From Nicotiana tabacum (taxonomy: Eukaryota; Streptophyta; Magnoliopsida; Solanales; Solanaceae): a DNA stretch of 64,000 nt. Positions within the stretch are counted from its first letter, which is position 1. Each line of letters opens with the position of its first letter. The stretch is from the NCBI RefSeq assembly GCF_000715075.1, contig NC_134102.1, forward strand, positions 50,601,348-50,665,347, given 5' to 3'. The notes under the pieces are model-generated. The model was not told the origin of the DNA, did no database searches, and worked only from the letters and a program-made list of their open reading frames with translations. This document shows, piece by piece, positions 42,158-55,611 of this stretch. Position numbers and translations under genes: made by a program.

Positions 42158-44825
42158 GTTCTTAGATTAAAGAAGTGTTAAAGAGAGTATGATATTATTC
42201 CTATGGTTAGGGGACAGATTTGTGGTTAGGATATGAATATACCCAATCATCTCACTTAATTATATATTGTGATCTCAATGCATTCTTATTAAATTAATTC
42301 CATAAGCATTAATCTATCTTGAGTAGATGAGTAGTAATTTGAGAGAATACTATGAGTAACTTTGTTCTGGTTAATTAGCAACCATAACTTATCCGAATTG
42401 AAATGGAATAGTTAGAACACAATAGGATTGGTGTACCTACCAAAATCTTGAAATATTAATCTTTGTTGTATTCAACTCAAAAACAACTCTCCATTGTCTG
42501 GGTTTATTGCTTATTTAATTTTGACTGTAAAAGTTTAGGAACAAAAACTCAAGTTTTGTTAAAATCGACTAGATAACACATTTTAGCTGAACTAGCTAGT
42601 AATTAATGACAAGTCTCTGTGGGTTCGACATTTGACTCTAAGTCACTATATTACTTATTGACTGTGTATACTTCCATGCACATTTCAAAGTAACAAGTTT
42701 TTGGCACTATTGCCGGGTACTTTTTAAATTAACTACTTTACTAGATTTAGCTTTTATTACTTAGTTAGTCGAGTCTAATCTCTTTTTGGTTGCGTAGCTG
42801 CTTCTCAGATATTTTTCTTGAAAGTGACGGATTAGGAGCCAAGATAGACTGGAAGGCTTTGACCAATAACCTAAGAGAACATTTTACAGAAGGTTGAGAG
42901 AAGCAAGAGAAGTCAATAATATTCAAGCACTCATTTAACTACCTGTTGAAATGGCAAATGCATAACCACTAGCAGAACAAGAGGTGGTTATGCTCAGCAT
43001 TGCTAATGTCACCTTTAACATCGTTAAACTTAGGATCACTGGGCACTTTGAGCTTAAGCAAAATATGATTCGAGTGCTACATGCGAACGGTCAGTTCATG
43101 GGACTATATAAGAACACAAGAGGCAGATTTGATTTGCTTGGATGAGGAGTGGAAAGGTAGCTAGAATATCAGATGCTTGGAAAAGAATTAAAGTAAATCC
43201 ATTACTATGGAGAATAAGTAAATATGTTTGACGAGTACTAGGGCTAGTAAGACCTACTCGCTTTATTGGCATTTTCATTCACTGAAATAACTTGAACAAA
43301 ATAAAAGAAAAATAAAGAAATACAGTGACTGCCACATAAGGATCCCAATAGCATATTCTGAATTTCTTGGAGATCGGTGAACTTGCATCACCAATAGAGT
43401 CACACCAGATTATATCTGACTCACACTATTCCCTTTTTCTCTGTTGGGAGAGTCCAAGAGGTGATTGAAAGCTGAAGTAGCTAACTCCATTACATCGTGG
43501 AATAATTCGGCTCACAAGTTCTTGGAAAGGTTCTTCCCATCTGGTAAGACTGCAAAGATTTCAAGTGAGATATTTGCTTTTAAACGAATAGAGGGCAAGT
43601 CACTATATTCATGTTGGGAGCAATTCAAGGGATTGCTTAGGGACTGTTCCACACCAAAATCGAACTAATGAGGTATTAGCTCACACATTTTATTGAGGGT
43701 CCACACCAAAATTGAACTAATGAGGTATCAGCTCACACGTTTTATCGAGGGTCTTCATCCCGAGACAAAGATAGTAATAGATGCTGCAGCAGGTGGTCAA
43801 GTGTTGGAAAAGTGTTTTGATGAGATCTATGCACTCCTAGATAAGTTCTTTAAGAGCAACCTAGACTGACAGAGAGAAGTAGGTAGACACAATTCATAAG
43901 GCCATGGGTGTACTTGAGGTGGATGCCATATCAACACTATCAGTATAAGTGGCCTCTTTGGCTAACCAATTCAATAAAATGGCTATGATTCTGAACAAAC
44001 AATTGTTTTCTCTAGCACAGCAGGTTCAACCGGTACAACAAGTGCAATTATTTTGCAAAGTCTATGGAGAATGCCACACCAGTGATCTCTACCTAGCAAA
44101 TCCTCAGTCAGTCTATTTTGCTAGTAATGCTAATAAAAGCCGAGCAAATCAATATAGAAATACTTATAATCCCAATTGGAATAACTATCCAAATTTCTCA
44201 CAGAGTGGAATCAGGGGACTCAGAACTAGTTCAGACCACAGGGTCAACAGCAACAATTCGACTACCTCAGGCAGATTAGTCCGCAAATCAAATAGGTACT
44301 ATTAAGGAGATGATCAAGAAGATTATGGTTGATAATCAGAATTAAGCTACCACTATTCGTAAACCGGAGTGACAAATAGGGCAACTTGCTAGCATCCAAA
44401 AAATATGACCAACTGGGGTACTCTCTAGCGACACTGAGTCTAATCCTAAGGCTCCTATCAATGCTGAACAGTGAGTAATGGGAGAATATAATAAGTTCCA
44501 TACAAGAAGAGAAATCAAGTGACCTTTGATGAGAAATAGACGACAGTGGAAGCTAAACAAAAAAACTGCAAGAGAACTAGAAAAGTCAGAGAAAGAGGCC
44601 ATGGCAAAGCCACCACAACCTATAGTGGCCAAGCCACTGCCTCCTTTCCCTTGAAGATTACAAAAGTTGAAAGATAATCCATGTACAAGAAGTTTTTGGA
44701 TATTTTGAAGAAGGTAGATTAATATTTCATTGGTAGATATTTTGCAAGAAGTACCAAAGTATGCAAAGCACATCAAGGAGACTGTGGCAAATAAGTGTAG
44801 GTTAACTAGGTTTAATCATGTTACC
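42158..44825 (+). mobile_element. Athila-like Ty3/gypsy remnant, downstream portion
   Basis: Continues the element split by Tat-like element 2. After LTR-like sequence, TTGGCACTATTGCCGGG at 42701-42717 resembles the Athila primer-site motif (TTGGCGCCGTTGCCGGGG). A decayed Athila gag follows, then text up to about 44825, where chromovirus sequence takes over. No intact pol is present. Confidence 0.72.
42955..44825 (+). pseudogene. Athila-type gag remnant
   Basis: Pieces in changing frames show a retrotransposon gag core at 43465-43668 (NSITSWNNSAHKFLERFFPS, KGLLRDC). A linker with ETKIVIDAAAGGQVLEK-like text follows at about 43755-43810. A region at 43949-44305 carries a broken zinc knuckle (CKVYGECHTSDLYLANPQSV) and an Asn/Tyr-rich NQYRNTYNPNWNNYPNF stretch typical of Athila gag. 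The segment around 43650-43740 contains a short local duplication (CACACCAAAATCGAACTAAT, repeated). It is not functional. Confidence 0.72.
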
Positions 44826-44974
44826 GTGGAGGTTACAAATACTTAAGATCATGAATACCAAGTACCAAGGGGGTTGGAAAGCTTAGAAGCTAAACGAATT
44901 GAAGAAAATAAGTTTCGTCAAAAGTCGACAAGTTGGAAATATTATAACATGTACTTTTGGGGTAACATGTATTA

Positions 44975-45227
44975 GATTTCGGCTCAGTCTAGTTGGGCAA
45001 GGATTTGACTTATATTGAGGAGCCGGTGGCTATATTGGACAGGCAAGTTTGGAAGTTGAGGTCAACGAACATTGCTTGAGTGAAGGTTTAGTGGAGAGGT
45101 CAACCGGTCGAGGAGTAGACTTGGGTGACCAAGCATGATATGCATAGCCGTTATCCTCACCTTTTCGGCATTTCGGGTATGTCTCTATACTCGTTCGAGG
45201 ATGAACGTTTATTTAAGAGGGGGAGAA
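44975..45227 (+). pseudogene. C-terminal end of a chromovirus pol (chromodomain)
   Basis: The frame reads YIEEPVAILDRQVWKLRSTN, then VTKHDMHSRYPHLFGISGMS and SFEDERLFKRGRI, with stops in between. It is the integrase C terminus and chromodomain of a Del/Tekay-type element, which directs insertion to heterochromatin in that group. A purine tract (AAGAGGGGGAGAA) follows and then the LTR start. The upstream pol is missing; the join to Athila sequence is at about 44826-44970. Confidence 0.75.
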
Positions 45228-47640
45228 TATAATGACTTAGCCGGTCATTTTGTATATTGTAGCCATGTACCCCTATTATTACCTCTTATATATTTATTTG
45301 TGGTTATGTGACTTGCCGGGGTGGTTGGATTGGTGTCAGGAAGGTTTCAAAGTGAATTGGGATACTTAGTCACACGGTTGAAAGCTTAAGTTGAAAGAGT
45401 TGATCGGAGTTTGACTTGTATGTAGACGACTCCGTAATGGAGTTTTGATTGTTCCAATAGCTTTGTATGGTGACTTTAAACTTAGGCGTATGTCCCGATG
45501 TTGATTTGGAGGTCCGTAGCTTGTTTTGGCTTGAATTAGCAAAAGTTGGAAGTTGAAGGTTTGGAAGGTTGATAGGTTTAACCAAAGGTTGACTTTATTG
45601 ATATCGGGCTCAAATTATGATTTCGGGAATTGTCATAGGTCCATTGTGTCATTTGGGACTTACATGCAACATTTGAGGTCATTTAGAGTTAATTAGACTT
45701 GTTCGACGCAAGTTTCTAATTTGGAAATGTTCATTGGTTCGTTAGGCTTGAATTGGGGTCGATTCATAGTTTTGATGTTGTTTGGTGTGATTTAAGGCCT
45801 CGAGTAGGTTTGTGTTGTGTTTTGGGATTGGTTGGTATGTTTGGATGGGATCCTGGTGGTCCCAGGTGTGTTTCGGGTTGAGTTCGGACCAATTGGAGGC
45901 TTAGAGGAATTGCTGAATCTGCTGAGGTCTGGTGCTTTCACACCTGCGATGCTTTGCCCACAAGTTCGGTGCCACAGAAGCGGCTGGTTGGCCGCAGATG
46001 CGAGGTTTGGATTGGAGAGTTGGGCCCGCAAGTGCGGACATGGTAGCGCAGATGCACAACCGCAGAAGTGGATTTGAGCTGTTTGAGAATGGACCATAAA
46101 TGTGGTGCCTTGTCCGCAGAAGCGGAAGCGCAAATGCGCGTTTTGGTCCGCAGAAGAGGAAGCGTAGGTAGGCCTTTAGGTTCGCAAAAGAAAATTTTTT
46201 GGACTTAAGTGAAGGCCGCATCTGCGATGCTTTTTCTGCAGATGCGACTGCTGGGTTGCAGAAGCAAAATGCCTGTGCAGGTTACAAGCTTAAACAAGGG
46301 TTTTATTTCGTTTAGCACATTTGGAGTTAGAGAGCTCGATTTTGGGTGATTTTGGAGGAGATTTTCTCGATTTGGATCGGGGTAAGTGTTTTTGACTCGG
46401 ATTTGTCCATTATTCATGATTCCATCTTTGTTTTTATCATTTAATTGGTTATTTGAATTGGAGAAATTGGAGATTTTTGTAAAAACATTTCTAAAACATA
46501 AATTGAGGATTTGAAGGCCTATTTGAGGTCAGAATTGAATGATTTTGGTATGGTTGGACTCATATCGGAATGGGCATTCAGAATTTGTGGGTTTGGTTTC
46601 TGAGGTTGACTTTTTTTATTTTCATTAAAGATTGAATGGTTATTATCTAGAATTGCTTCCTATGGCTTTTATTTATGATATTAAGTTATTTTGGCTAGAT
46701 TCGAGCCGTTCAGAGTTGGGTTTGCACGGGAAAGGCTTATTAGTGGATTGATTTAGCTTGTTTGAGGTATGTCTCTTGCCTAACTTTGTGTAGGGGAACT
46801 ACCCCTTAGGATTTGGATTGATTGTACTATTTGAACTATGTGGAAGACATGTACATGAGGTGACGAGTGTGTATACAGGCTTATATGTGAAAATTAACCG
46901 GCTTAGACTCTTAGGTTACTTATAAGCATTTCATTGAAGTTGTTAATTGTTCTATCTTTCCTTGTCAAGTTTATTCTTACATGCTTTAATTGAAGTTGTT
47001 ATTACATGTTCTAGTTTTCATTGTCGAGGTCACTCTTATATTAAATTATTAGTATTTGTTGCTACATGCTATTCTTTTCGTTGTTGAGTTATTCTCATGC
47101 ATTTAGTCGTAGTAGCTATTTCATGCTATCTCTTTCATTGTTAAGCTTATGCTACACATTAGAATTTGAAGTTTCCATTTCATGGAAATACCTTCATTTT
47201 TGAGTTATTGAAGTTGTAATTGTTGAGAGCTATTAACACGTTTGTGGTTGAAATTTTTGGTTATTGGTATACCTTTCCTTCTTGAGTCATTTCTCATTCA
47301 TTTGTTGTTATTGAGATTCTTGTATATATTGTGGTTGAGTCGTGGGTTATGTATTGTGGTGACATTGGTATTATTGATTTTGGCAATGTTGTGGCATATG
47401 GGCACGTATGGTGCGAGTTGATTATTGTGTTGTGATAATGATGCACATGCGGTGGTGTAAAGGTAGGGGTTGATGCGTATGCAGTGAGATAAGGTGGAAT
47501 TTATACACGTGTTGCTAGTGAGGAAATTACTTGAAGCCACACGGTGATATAAGGGGGCTAAAGCATGTGTAGCTATTTTAAAAAAGATTATTTTTAAAAT
47601 AGATGCAAGGCTCACACAACAATATAAGGAAGATTGTGGT
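45228..47640 (+). mobile_element. Chromovirus 3' LTR, truncated
   Basis: Starts TATAATGACTTAGCCGGTCA directly after the polypurine tract and shares the LTR body with 56110-58083 and 60164-62250 (for example GTTGACCGGAGTTTGACTT-type text). It contains a GCAGATGCGGC-rich block at about 45930-46270. No canonical LTR end is reached: near 47640 the sequence switches to a minus-strand LTR of the same family. Confidence 0.78.
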
Positions 47641-47666
47641 TGTGGCTTGTGTGAAATGTGAAAAGG

Positions 47667-48648
47667 CTTGTTGATTGAAAGTTGAAGTTACTAACCAATG
47701 AATTTGGGAAGAAATTGCTATCCAAAAATCGCCTTTCTGGAGTCTATGGTTCAGAAATGGTGTAAAATGAGCTAAGTCCTGAAATCTCAACATTTTACCG
47801 AGCTGCAGATGTCGCAATTGCAAATAACTTTTGAGCCCTCTGATATTGCAAAAGCGATGAAATACTCGCAATTGTGAACCCTGGACAGTCCACAAATGAG
47901 AACAATGCTTCACAAATGCGAAGCTGCCCCCAAGTCCATAGTGTCACAAAAGCGACAGACCCATCGCAAATGTGGAGTCCTCCCTATCTGCAAATGTGAT
48001 ATGAACATCGCAAATTCGAAGTGTCATCCCCAATCTCATCTTCGCAAATGCGATACATCACTTGCAAAGGCGATGGTTTCATTTGCAAGCCGGACCTTGC
48101 AAATGCGAGATCTGCAGACTCTTAACACCAGCTGATACTCAGCTATTCCAAAATCATCCAAATCACATCCGAAATTCACACGAGCCTCTCGGGCTCCAAT
48201 CCAAATATTCACACAAGTGTAATAACATCATACAAACCCGCTCACTATCTCAAATCATTAAAATATCATCAAACATCAAGAATCGATCATCAAAACTCAA
48301 GTTTTTCAACTTCAAAACTCATTTTTCAACTTTTCACATAATGCGCCGAAATGACCTCGGGTCACCCGAACCCGGACCAAACATGCATACAAATCAAAAA
48401 ATATCATACGAACCTACCAAAAATGTCAAAACACTGATCTAAGGCCGTTTACCAAAAGCGTTAACCGTGGCCAACTCTAATCATTTTCAAAGCCAAAAAT
48501 CACATTTTCTTTAAATTTTCACGCATAAACTTTCCGAAAAATGATATGGACCACACACGCTAGTTATAGATCATCAAATAAAGCTATGAGAGGTCTCGGA
48601 ACACTTAAAAGTAAGGTAGTACTCAAAACGACCGGTCGGGTCATTACA
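47667..48648 (-). mobile_element. Chromovirus LTR, minus strand, truncated (3' LTR of the pol-less element)
   Basis: Matches the right LTR from about 55100 onward (AAGTTGAAGTTACTAACCAA, then GAGTCTA.GGTTCA) and ends GGTCGGGTCATTACA at 48648, the inverted LTR start. It is truncated on the left, where it abuts a plus-strand LTR. A block of CGCAAATGCGAT motifs lies at about 47930-48110. Confidence 0.78.
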
Positions 48649-51600
48649 TTATCCCCCCACTTAAACATACGTTCATCCTCGAACGTGCCAAGAGTCGTTC
48701 CAAAGCCGTCAGTTAGCTGAATGAACTCATCATACCCATAACCATGAGTGATCCCATGCCACCTTGTTCCTTATAAGTCCATGAACACGACCCCGACTGA
48801 AGATTCTTCCTTCGACCTTCGGCCACAGAGCGTGGAACCAAATTCCAACATCTGGAACCCCCTATAAGATCCGATCCTTGTATATATACGTTGTATCAGT
48901 CTCAACAAGATGCATCAAGCTGTTAATACGCTGCTAAGATCAAATCACAGGATGAACCACATAACCCATGTACTCACGGCAATAACATCCGACCACAATA
49001 GCTGCTCATTACCAAATCTGATACCGATAATATACCGTATATCAAATAATACCTTGTTTCGAACTTCTGCAACACCGCTAATGATGAAAGAACCATGCAG
49101 AAACTCATAACCACCCAAGAAATCAATAAGTTGTGGAGTTCTCTCATCCGACAAGGACCATTGTCAAATTCTAAACTAACTAGCCACATTCTTCCTCCAA
49201 ACATGCCTTATCCCAACCCGTTTATGAAATTTCTAGGTCCAATAACCTCGTCTCACCCGGTTCATGCTGTTCAACTGGCATGTCTCTCTAAGGGCCACAT
49301 GGAACCTCACACAATGCGGTCCATACACCAAGCAAGCAATAACTTAGATATATCCAAAAATGGAAAGAAAACAAGATAAGAGGACTATCCAACAAATGAC
49401 ACTGATATAACAAAAAAAACATAATTTCATGAACTCATCCCATATAGGGAAAACGAAACATACAAAATAAACACAAAGAAGGTTATCCCACATAACTCCG
49501 TTGCAGTGCACAACTCGATCCCAAACATATCCGTCCACATCGGGATGCCCATCGAGCCATAATGCTCGTGTTCACTAAGCACATGTGCATCAACATCAAG
49601 CACTATAGAGTGCACAAATATAACTATAGGGAGATGAATAGGCATAATACAATGCGGAAAAGGGCAAGCACAACTAAGGTGCAATAAGCAAATCAACGTC
49701 ACAAGATCCATCTCGCCCATATATTGCCATAAGACATAAACATGATTACAACATCCGAGCGAATAATTAAGTAGCCTCACAATCCATCATAGCATAAGAG
49801 AGAAACACATAACATAGACCAGGGAACGAATAATATCCATTATGTTCGATGATATACCTACGGTAACAGTTTCTCAAAAGTAAGCAAACCCAATCGGATA
49901 TATAATACGCATTCTCATTAGTCCTAAAATAGCCCCCAAACCAATTCTGATCATCCTCAAACAGGTAAATAACATTCCAAAAGCCCATAGCGACCTATCC
50001 ATAACACATACCATCATCTATCCCATTCTTAACATACCCTCAAAGTATGCAACCTAGGAATAGTTTGCCTATAAAAACATCCAGTCTCTAAACCTCAAGA
50101 ATACCGGAATCTCCATATCCAATCCCAACTCCTAATGACTGACACATCACTTGTACACAATTATCTCACAAAAAATACTCCCATATGTGCCACAAAGAAA
50201 AACCTGAACCTCAGCAACCCAAAACTAGGCGATCACTATAATACTATTCAAGCATCCGCAAGTCAAAATACAATGCGTTTCCAAAAATGCACAACCTTCT
50301 CAGGCGATACCAAATAGTACCAGCATTTTCTTAAGCATCTAAAATCGTCCATGCCTTTTAGACTCATGACCTTCCCTTTCGAAACTAAATTGCAACCTTG
50401 TACTTGCAACTTTCAATTCCACACGGTGCACCGCAACTATTATGCTAACTTGTGAAGATACAAAATCTTATAATCAACTCCGAATCACAGGTGGGATAAA
50501 CACCTCATCAACAAAGAACCTTCCATTTAACTCAATCTAGGAGGACATCACCATAAGAAACACACCTTCTATACTCATAGAAAACATCAACTTTAAGCCA
50601 CGGTCAAAACTGTCACGAGCTCTCAGAACCCATTTACACATAGTCAAATCATCCGAACTGATTTCCCTCTAACCCAACCGAGTCACGCAGACTGCCAAAC
50701 CTAAAAGTAACTCACTCTGAAATGCTCTCTCTAAATGGACCTTCTGCGAATCCGAAGTTGTTTCTTGCATCTCTCTAATACTGCCATGTAAAGTCAATGT
50801 TGATATAGAAGTACCGCATGTCCAAACACCATCCTTTATAGATCTCAAGCCCTAGCCATACACAAATTTGAAAATCCTTAAATACAATCTATGAATCTTT
50901 AACTCATAAGAACCTTCTCGTTAGCCATCCACTCCACTCCCATCTTTGATTCACAGCCAACACGCACCGAACAACCTATGCGCCACCAGTACATGAATAT
51001 CCAAAAGAAGCAACCACACGATTCCTTTTCCTTGCGCACCCCATCTTCAAGAAATATGAAACCTGAATCATTCCAAGATCTCCATATACACATAAAGCAT
51101 ATTACATCATATACCCAATGGATCCCTTGCTCGAAATCATCCCCGATTACACCTTCCTCAAATCATAGCTAATCCACAAGCACATCCTAAGCCAGGAACT
51201 ATAGCAACACATGCACATATGACCTAATCGTTGATGATGAACTCCCCCACATAGCTCGAATCTACAAAACACATCCTCTGATAACCCACAACACCCTTCC
51301 TTTTTAACTTGCCATGACCTTGCGCTATCATTCAGCTGAATCTCCTTATAAGCTCACATAGCACTAGTCATAACCACTCCAAATCTTCTCATAGGAGATA
51401 ACCCACCTGCCTAGCCTCCGACCGACATATCTATATGGCCCTATTACAACCACAACCACTATGCAATTTTTTCTTTTGAGTTCACACTCGCCAACTAGAT
51501 ACAGGAATCCACTTTATCCCATAAATGATCAACCGAAAGATCTATCAACACATATGTATCTAAGCCTACACAACACATCATGAAAATAATCAAGCATCTA

Positions 51601-51875
51601 CAACCCTTCGTAGCCCATCCACAACATCACAAGCCATCGGTGCACAATGATACTTGGTGCTCAACATCACATGTGGATGAATAGGAAGAAATTATAGTTG
51701 CAGGCTTCAAGCTGAACAAGGTCGCATGATAAGGAAATAACGAAGGGAAATTTCCAAAATGTCCTAAAGCTTCTCGAAGATAGGTATGGATATTATCATA
51801 CCGATCTGTGAGACTCTACTAGACACTTGATCATGACTACGTAGAATCTATGAACCTAGTGCTATGATACCAACT
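48649..51875 (-). mobile_element. Internal region of a pol-less chromovirus derivative
   Basis: On the minus strand this region is bounded by an initiator-Met-type primer site (51861-51872) and a polypurine tract (AGTGGGGGGATAA, 48649-48661), so both replication signals are kept. Next to the tract, CGTTCGAGGATGAACGT (about 48670-48688) preserves the end of the chromovirus pol. The remaining 3.2 kb has no gag or pol similarity and no long frame. This is the build of a large non-autonomous (LARD-like) element that would use enzymes from relatives. Confidence 0.65.
51861..51872 (-). other. Primer-binding site (initiator tRNA-Met type)
   Basis: On the minus strand TGGTATCATAGC lies three bases inside the LTR. 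It differs at one position from the common plant primer site TGGTATCAGAGC. Confidence 0.78.
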
Positions 51876-51976
51876 TGTCATGACCCAAAATCTACCTAGT
51901 CGTGATGGCTCCGAACCCCAATTCTAGCTAAGCCAAACATAGAATAAGGTAATTCAAGTGAAAGATTATTAATAAC

Positions 51977-52080
51977 AACAACAAACCTAGCTTAATCCTA
52001 TACATGGGGTTTGGGGAGGGCAGTGTGTACGCAACCTTACCCCTACCCTATAAAGGCAGAGAGATTATTTTCGATTGAAA
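51977..52080 (-). mobile_element. SINE/LINE 3' tail insertion
   Basis: On the minus strand GGTAGGGGTAAGGTTGCGTA, CACACTGCCCTCCCCAAACC and a GTTTGTTGTTGTTATT tail match the 3' end of the TS-type SINE and RTE LINE in this window. ATTATTAATAACAA on both sides (about 51966 and 52082) looks like a target duplication. Only the 3' end was inserted. Confidence 0.75.
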
Positions 52081-52196
52081 TATTATTAATAACAATAATA
52101 AAAATAACCAAATTCTATACAACATCCCAAGTACCGGTAGTACATGTCATGAGCTAAAATGATTTAGATTTACAAAAGCAATATGACGAATAGTAC

Positions 52197-53129
52197 TAGG
52201 GGTGGGCATTCGGTATTTAGGTTCGGTATTTAAGAATTTTGGTTCGGTATTTCGGTATTCGATTTATCAATTGTGTATACCAAATGCCGTACCAAAGTAT
52301 TTCGGTACGGTTTTGTATTTCTTATTTTGGTTCGGTACGGTTTCAGTTTAAGCCAAATCTTCACTGTCTAGAGCTCCCAGCTGAAAGATAATAGAGGATC
52401 ATTCTGAACCATAATCAAAAGTAAAAGGATAAATTTTAACATTTTTCCTAATATATTTTGACATTAACAATTCACTAAGTTCACGTTGGAACTCCATTAA
52501 AATCAAAGGCAAATATAAAACGATTTGCTAACAACAATATGAATAATCCTAATAATACTCTTTTTGAAATTCTTCCAATAGATGGAACATTTCAAAATTA
52601 CAAATAGTAGTCATTACATGCAATAAGGACTCCATCAATTTGGTCTTATCAAAGCATGTGTTCGATGACATAATGGAATATTAAGACTTAAGAAGTTTCG
52701 GAATGTCAAAAAAAAAAAATTAGCATACCATAAAACAGCGAGTCGTATTTTTAGAATTAGTCCCTTGAAAAACAACCAAATTTTGACTATAGTTCCTTCT
52801 GTTCGTGAAGAAAAATTACCACCAAAAACTTGTTTAAACGTCAATCATTTGTATATGGAACTATATGGGCCTTTGCAATGAGCGGACAATTAGGTGACAA
52901 CTTGAGAACTACAGATTCTATTGACTTTGAAAAATTCAAAGTGTATACCTTGATCGAGCTCTGGAAATTCATATTAGAATTTGTACTTTTGGGGTTTAAG
53001 GTAATTGGGCTAAAAACAAAAATAAAGTTGGGCTTGGACTAAACTATTTTGGTATTTCGGTATACCGAAATATCAAATTAATTCGGTTCGGTTCGGAATT
53101 TAGTTTTTCGAATTTTATGCCCACCCCTA
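52197..53129. mobile_element. hAT non-autonomous transposon
   Basis: TAGGGGTGGGCATTCGGTAT at the left and TATGCCCACCCCTA at the right are the hAT terminal repeats. Subterminal copies of GGTTCGGTAT are abundant at both ends. The flanking octamers AATAGTAC (52189-52196) and ACGAGTAC (53130-53137) agree at six of eight bases. The interior has no transposase. It lies in the expanded LTR. Confidence 0.88.
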
Positions 53130-53767
53130 ACGAGTACAATCGACCCCATGCACTCAGTAAGTATATTGACTAACCTCAGTGAAGTAGTGGCGAGGTTTTA
53201 AGTTAAAAGATACTCACTTATTATTTTTACATGTGCAGATGGTAAGCAGAAAAAGCAATACAAGATAGATAAATGAATAACCACATAATAAACGAAATAA
53301 GAATATAAATGACAGAGGGCCCTAAAATATCATCGAATATAATCTTACAACACAACATAGTGACAGAATTTAACAACCAAGAATAACCACAATTTTGTTT
53401 TGTTGCAGCGTGTAACCCGATCCACACATATATATACTGTTGCAGCGTGCAACCCGATCTACATATATAATAATATAAGTTCATATGAAAACTATTCAAG
53501 AACAAACAAGCATGGGAAAATTCACAACGTAACACTAAGGAAATTAACACGTGGAATTCAACAAGGAAATACAAACTCAGGCAAGGTAAGATGGGCAACC
53601 TAGTACCACATAGCTACTCTCTCTCATATAATGACAAGGCTTCCACAAAGCATAAATACATAACTAATCTAAAAGTCACCTAATCCGGCTAAGCAAAGAA
53701 GCGTAGAACATAAAACGAGTAAAGATATACGACAAGTAAAAACATGTATCAAGTAGAGGTATTTAAT

Positions 53768-53955
53768 TAGTGAAATCATGTAACAAGTGGAGGCATATAA
53801 CAAGTAAAGGCATATAGTAAGTGAAGGCATGTAATAAGTGAAAGCATGTAATAAGTGAAGGCATATAACAAGTTAAGGCATCTAATAAGTAAATCACGTA
53901 ACAAATAGAGGCATGTAACATGTAAGGGCTAATAACAAGTAAAGGCATGGATCCG
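53768..53955 (+). repeat. 17-bp minisatellite, about eleven diverged units
   Basis: Units follow the pattern AAGTGAAGGCATRTAAY, for example AAGTAAAGGCATATAGT, AAGTGAAGGCATGTAAT and AAGTTAAGGCATCTAAT. It lies in the expanded LTR. Confidence 0.88.
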
Positions 53956-55611
53956 GTAAGGTCATGTAGCAGAAGTAAATCAAGTAAAAGCGTAGGAGTC
54001 ACAGTAACAGAGAAGGTAGGAACATAGATATAACAATAACAAGCCAAATAGGAAACACAGAGGCAACTATAAATGGAACACAAGAGTGAAAGTTAAATAC
54101 AAAATAGAAAACATTAATAAAACCAAAGTAAAGGACATGTAAGTGTTTAACGTACGAGTAATCATAACAAGAAAAGCCAACTCTCATTCTTTTCACACGG
54201 TAACAACCAACCGGCCAATCTTATTTCAAATCACACGGCAATACTCATCGTGCCAATATCATATCAACCGTACAGAAATACCTATCATGCCAAACATTGC
54301 CTTAAGGCCCCAATCATCATCTCTAAGTACGGATAAAGAAGCTCAAGTAGCATAACAATAACTGGTATAGATGGGTGTTGATGATGCTACGGTCAAATTA
54401 AGTATGTAAACAGTCTTAAAAATAACATATTAAATCCTTTTAGGATGTCATACGTTCTAACATGATTTCTAACACAGATAATTAGATCCATTAATCGTAG
54501 AATTAAATATAGCATAAGTTAAGGGATCACCAAGTTCAACAAGGTATAAAGAATCATATAATCCCCCACCCTCCCGAGCATGGAAACCCTGGCACATGTA
54601 TATACGCTCGTCACCTCGTATATGCATCACTCCCGCTTATAGCAAACAATATCCTTTAGTAGAAAAACTTCCCTCAACAATGCTAGGCAAGACACTTACC
54701 TCTTTTTAAAACACAATCAATAATCCAACATGACTTTTCCTTTAGAACAAGGCTCCAAATCACTCGAATCTAGTCAATTATCATTCAAACAATTCAAAAT
54801 AAGCTTTAGAAAAAACCCTCGAATAAAAAAGGTTCAATCATTAGCATAATTAAAAAAGTCAACAAAAGTCAACCCGAACCCACGTGGTCGAAATCCGAAA
54901 ATAAGACCAAATCACGACTACCCATTCAACTCCGAGCCTGAATATGTAATTTGTTTCGAAATCAGACCTCAATTTGAGGTCTAAATCACAATTTTACAAA
55001 ATACCTAAATTCTACCCAAAACCCTTATTTCTACCTTAAAATTCATAGATTTGATGATGAATTTCATGAAAAGATAATTGAAATTGATTGAAAAAAAGTT
55101 GAAGTTACTAACCAATAAAATTGGGAAGAAATTTCTCTCTAAAAATTGCCTCTATGGAGTCTAGGGTTCAAAAATGGTGTAAAATGAGCTAAGTCTCGGA
55201 ATCCTCACATATTTTCCAGCTGCGGATGTCGTAATTGCGAACTCTGGTTCACAACTGCAACGTTCACAAAAGCAAACAACTGTTCACAATTGCGACGTTC
55301 GCAAAAGCGAACAACTTCTGAGTGCTCTAATATAGCAAAAGCGATGATATACTCGCAATTGTGAACCTGGGCAGTCCGCAAATGTGAACAATGCTTCGTA
55401 AATACAAAGCTTCCCCAAATTCCATAGTGTCATAAAAGCGACAGGCTCATCGCAAATACGGATCCCTCCCTACCCGCAAATGCGATATAAATATCGCAAA
55501 TACGAAGTGTCATCCCCCAGCCCATCTTCGCAAATGCGATACATCATTCGCAAAAGCGATGGTAGCATTTGTGAGCAGGACCCCGCAAATGCAAGATCTG
55601 CAGACTCTCAA

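Noticed and set aside
48649..51875. Host gene cluster in the long region without pol
   Set aside because: No frame longer than about 120 codons, no splice-consistent exons; LTR primer site and polypurine tract explain it.
53768..53955. CRISPR-like array
   Set aside because: Units are contiguous and diverged with no unique spacers, and the DNA is plant nuclear; it is a minisatellite.
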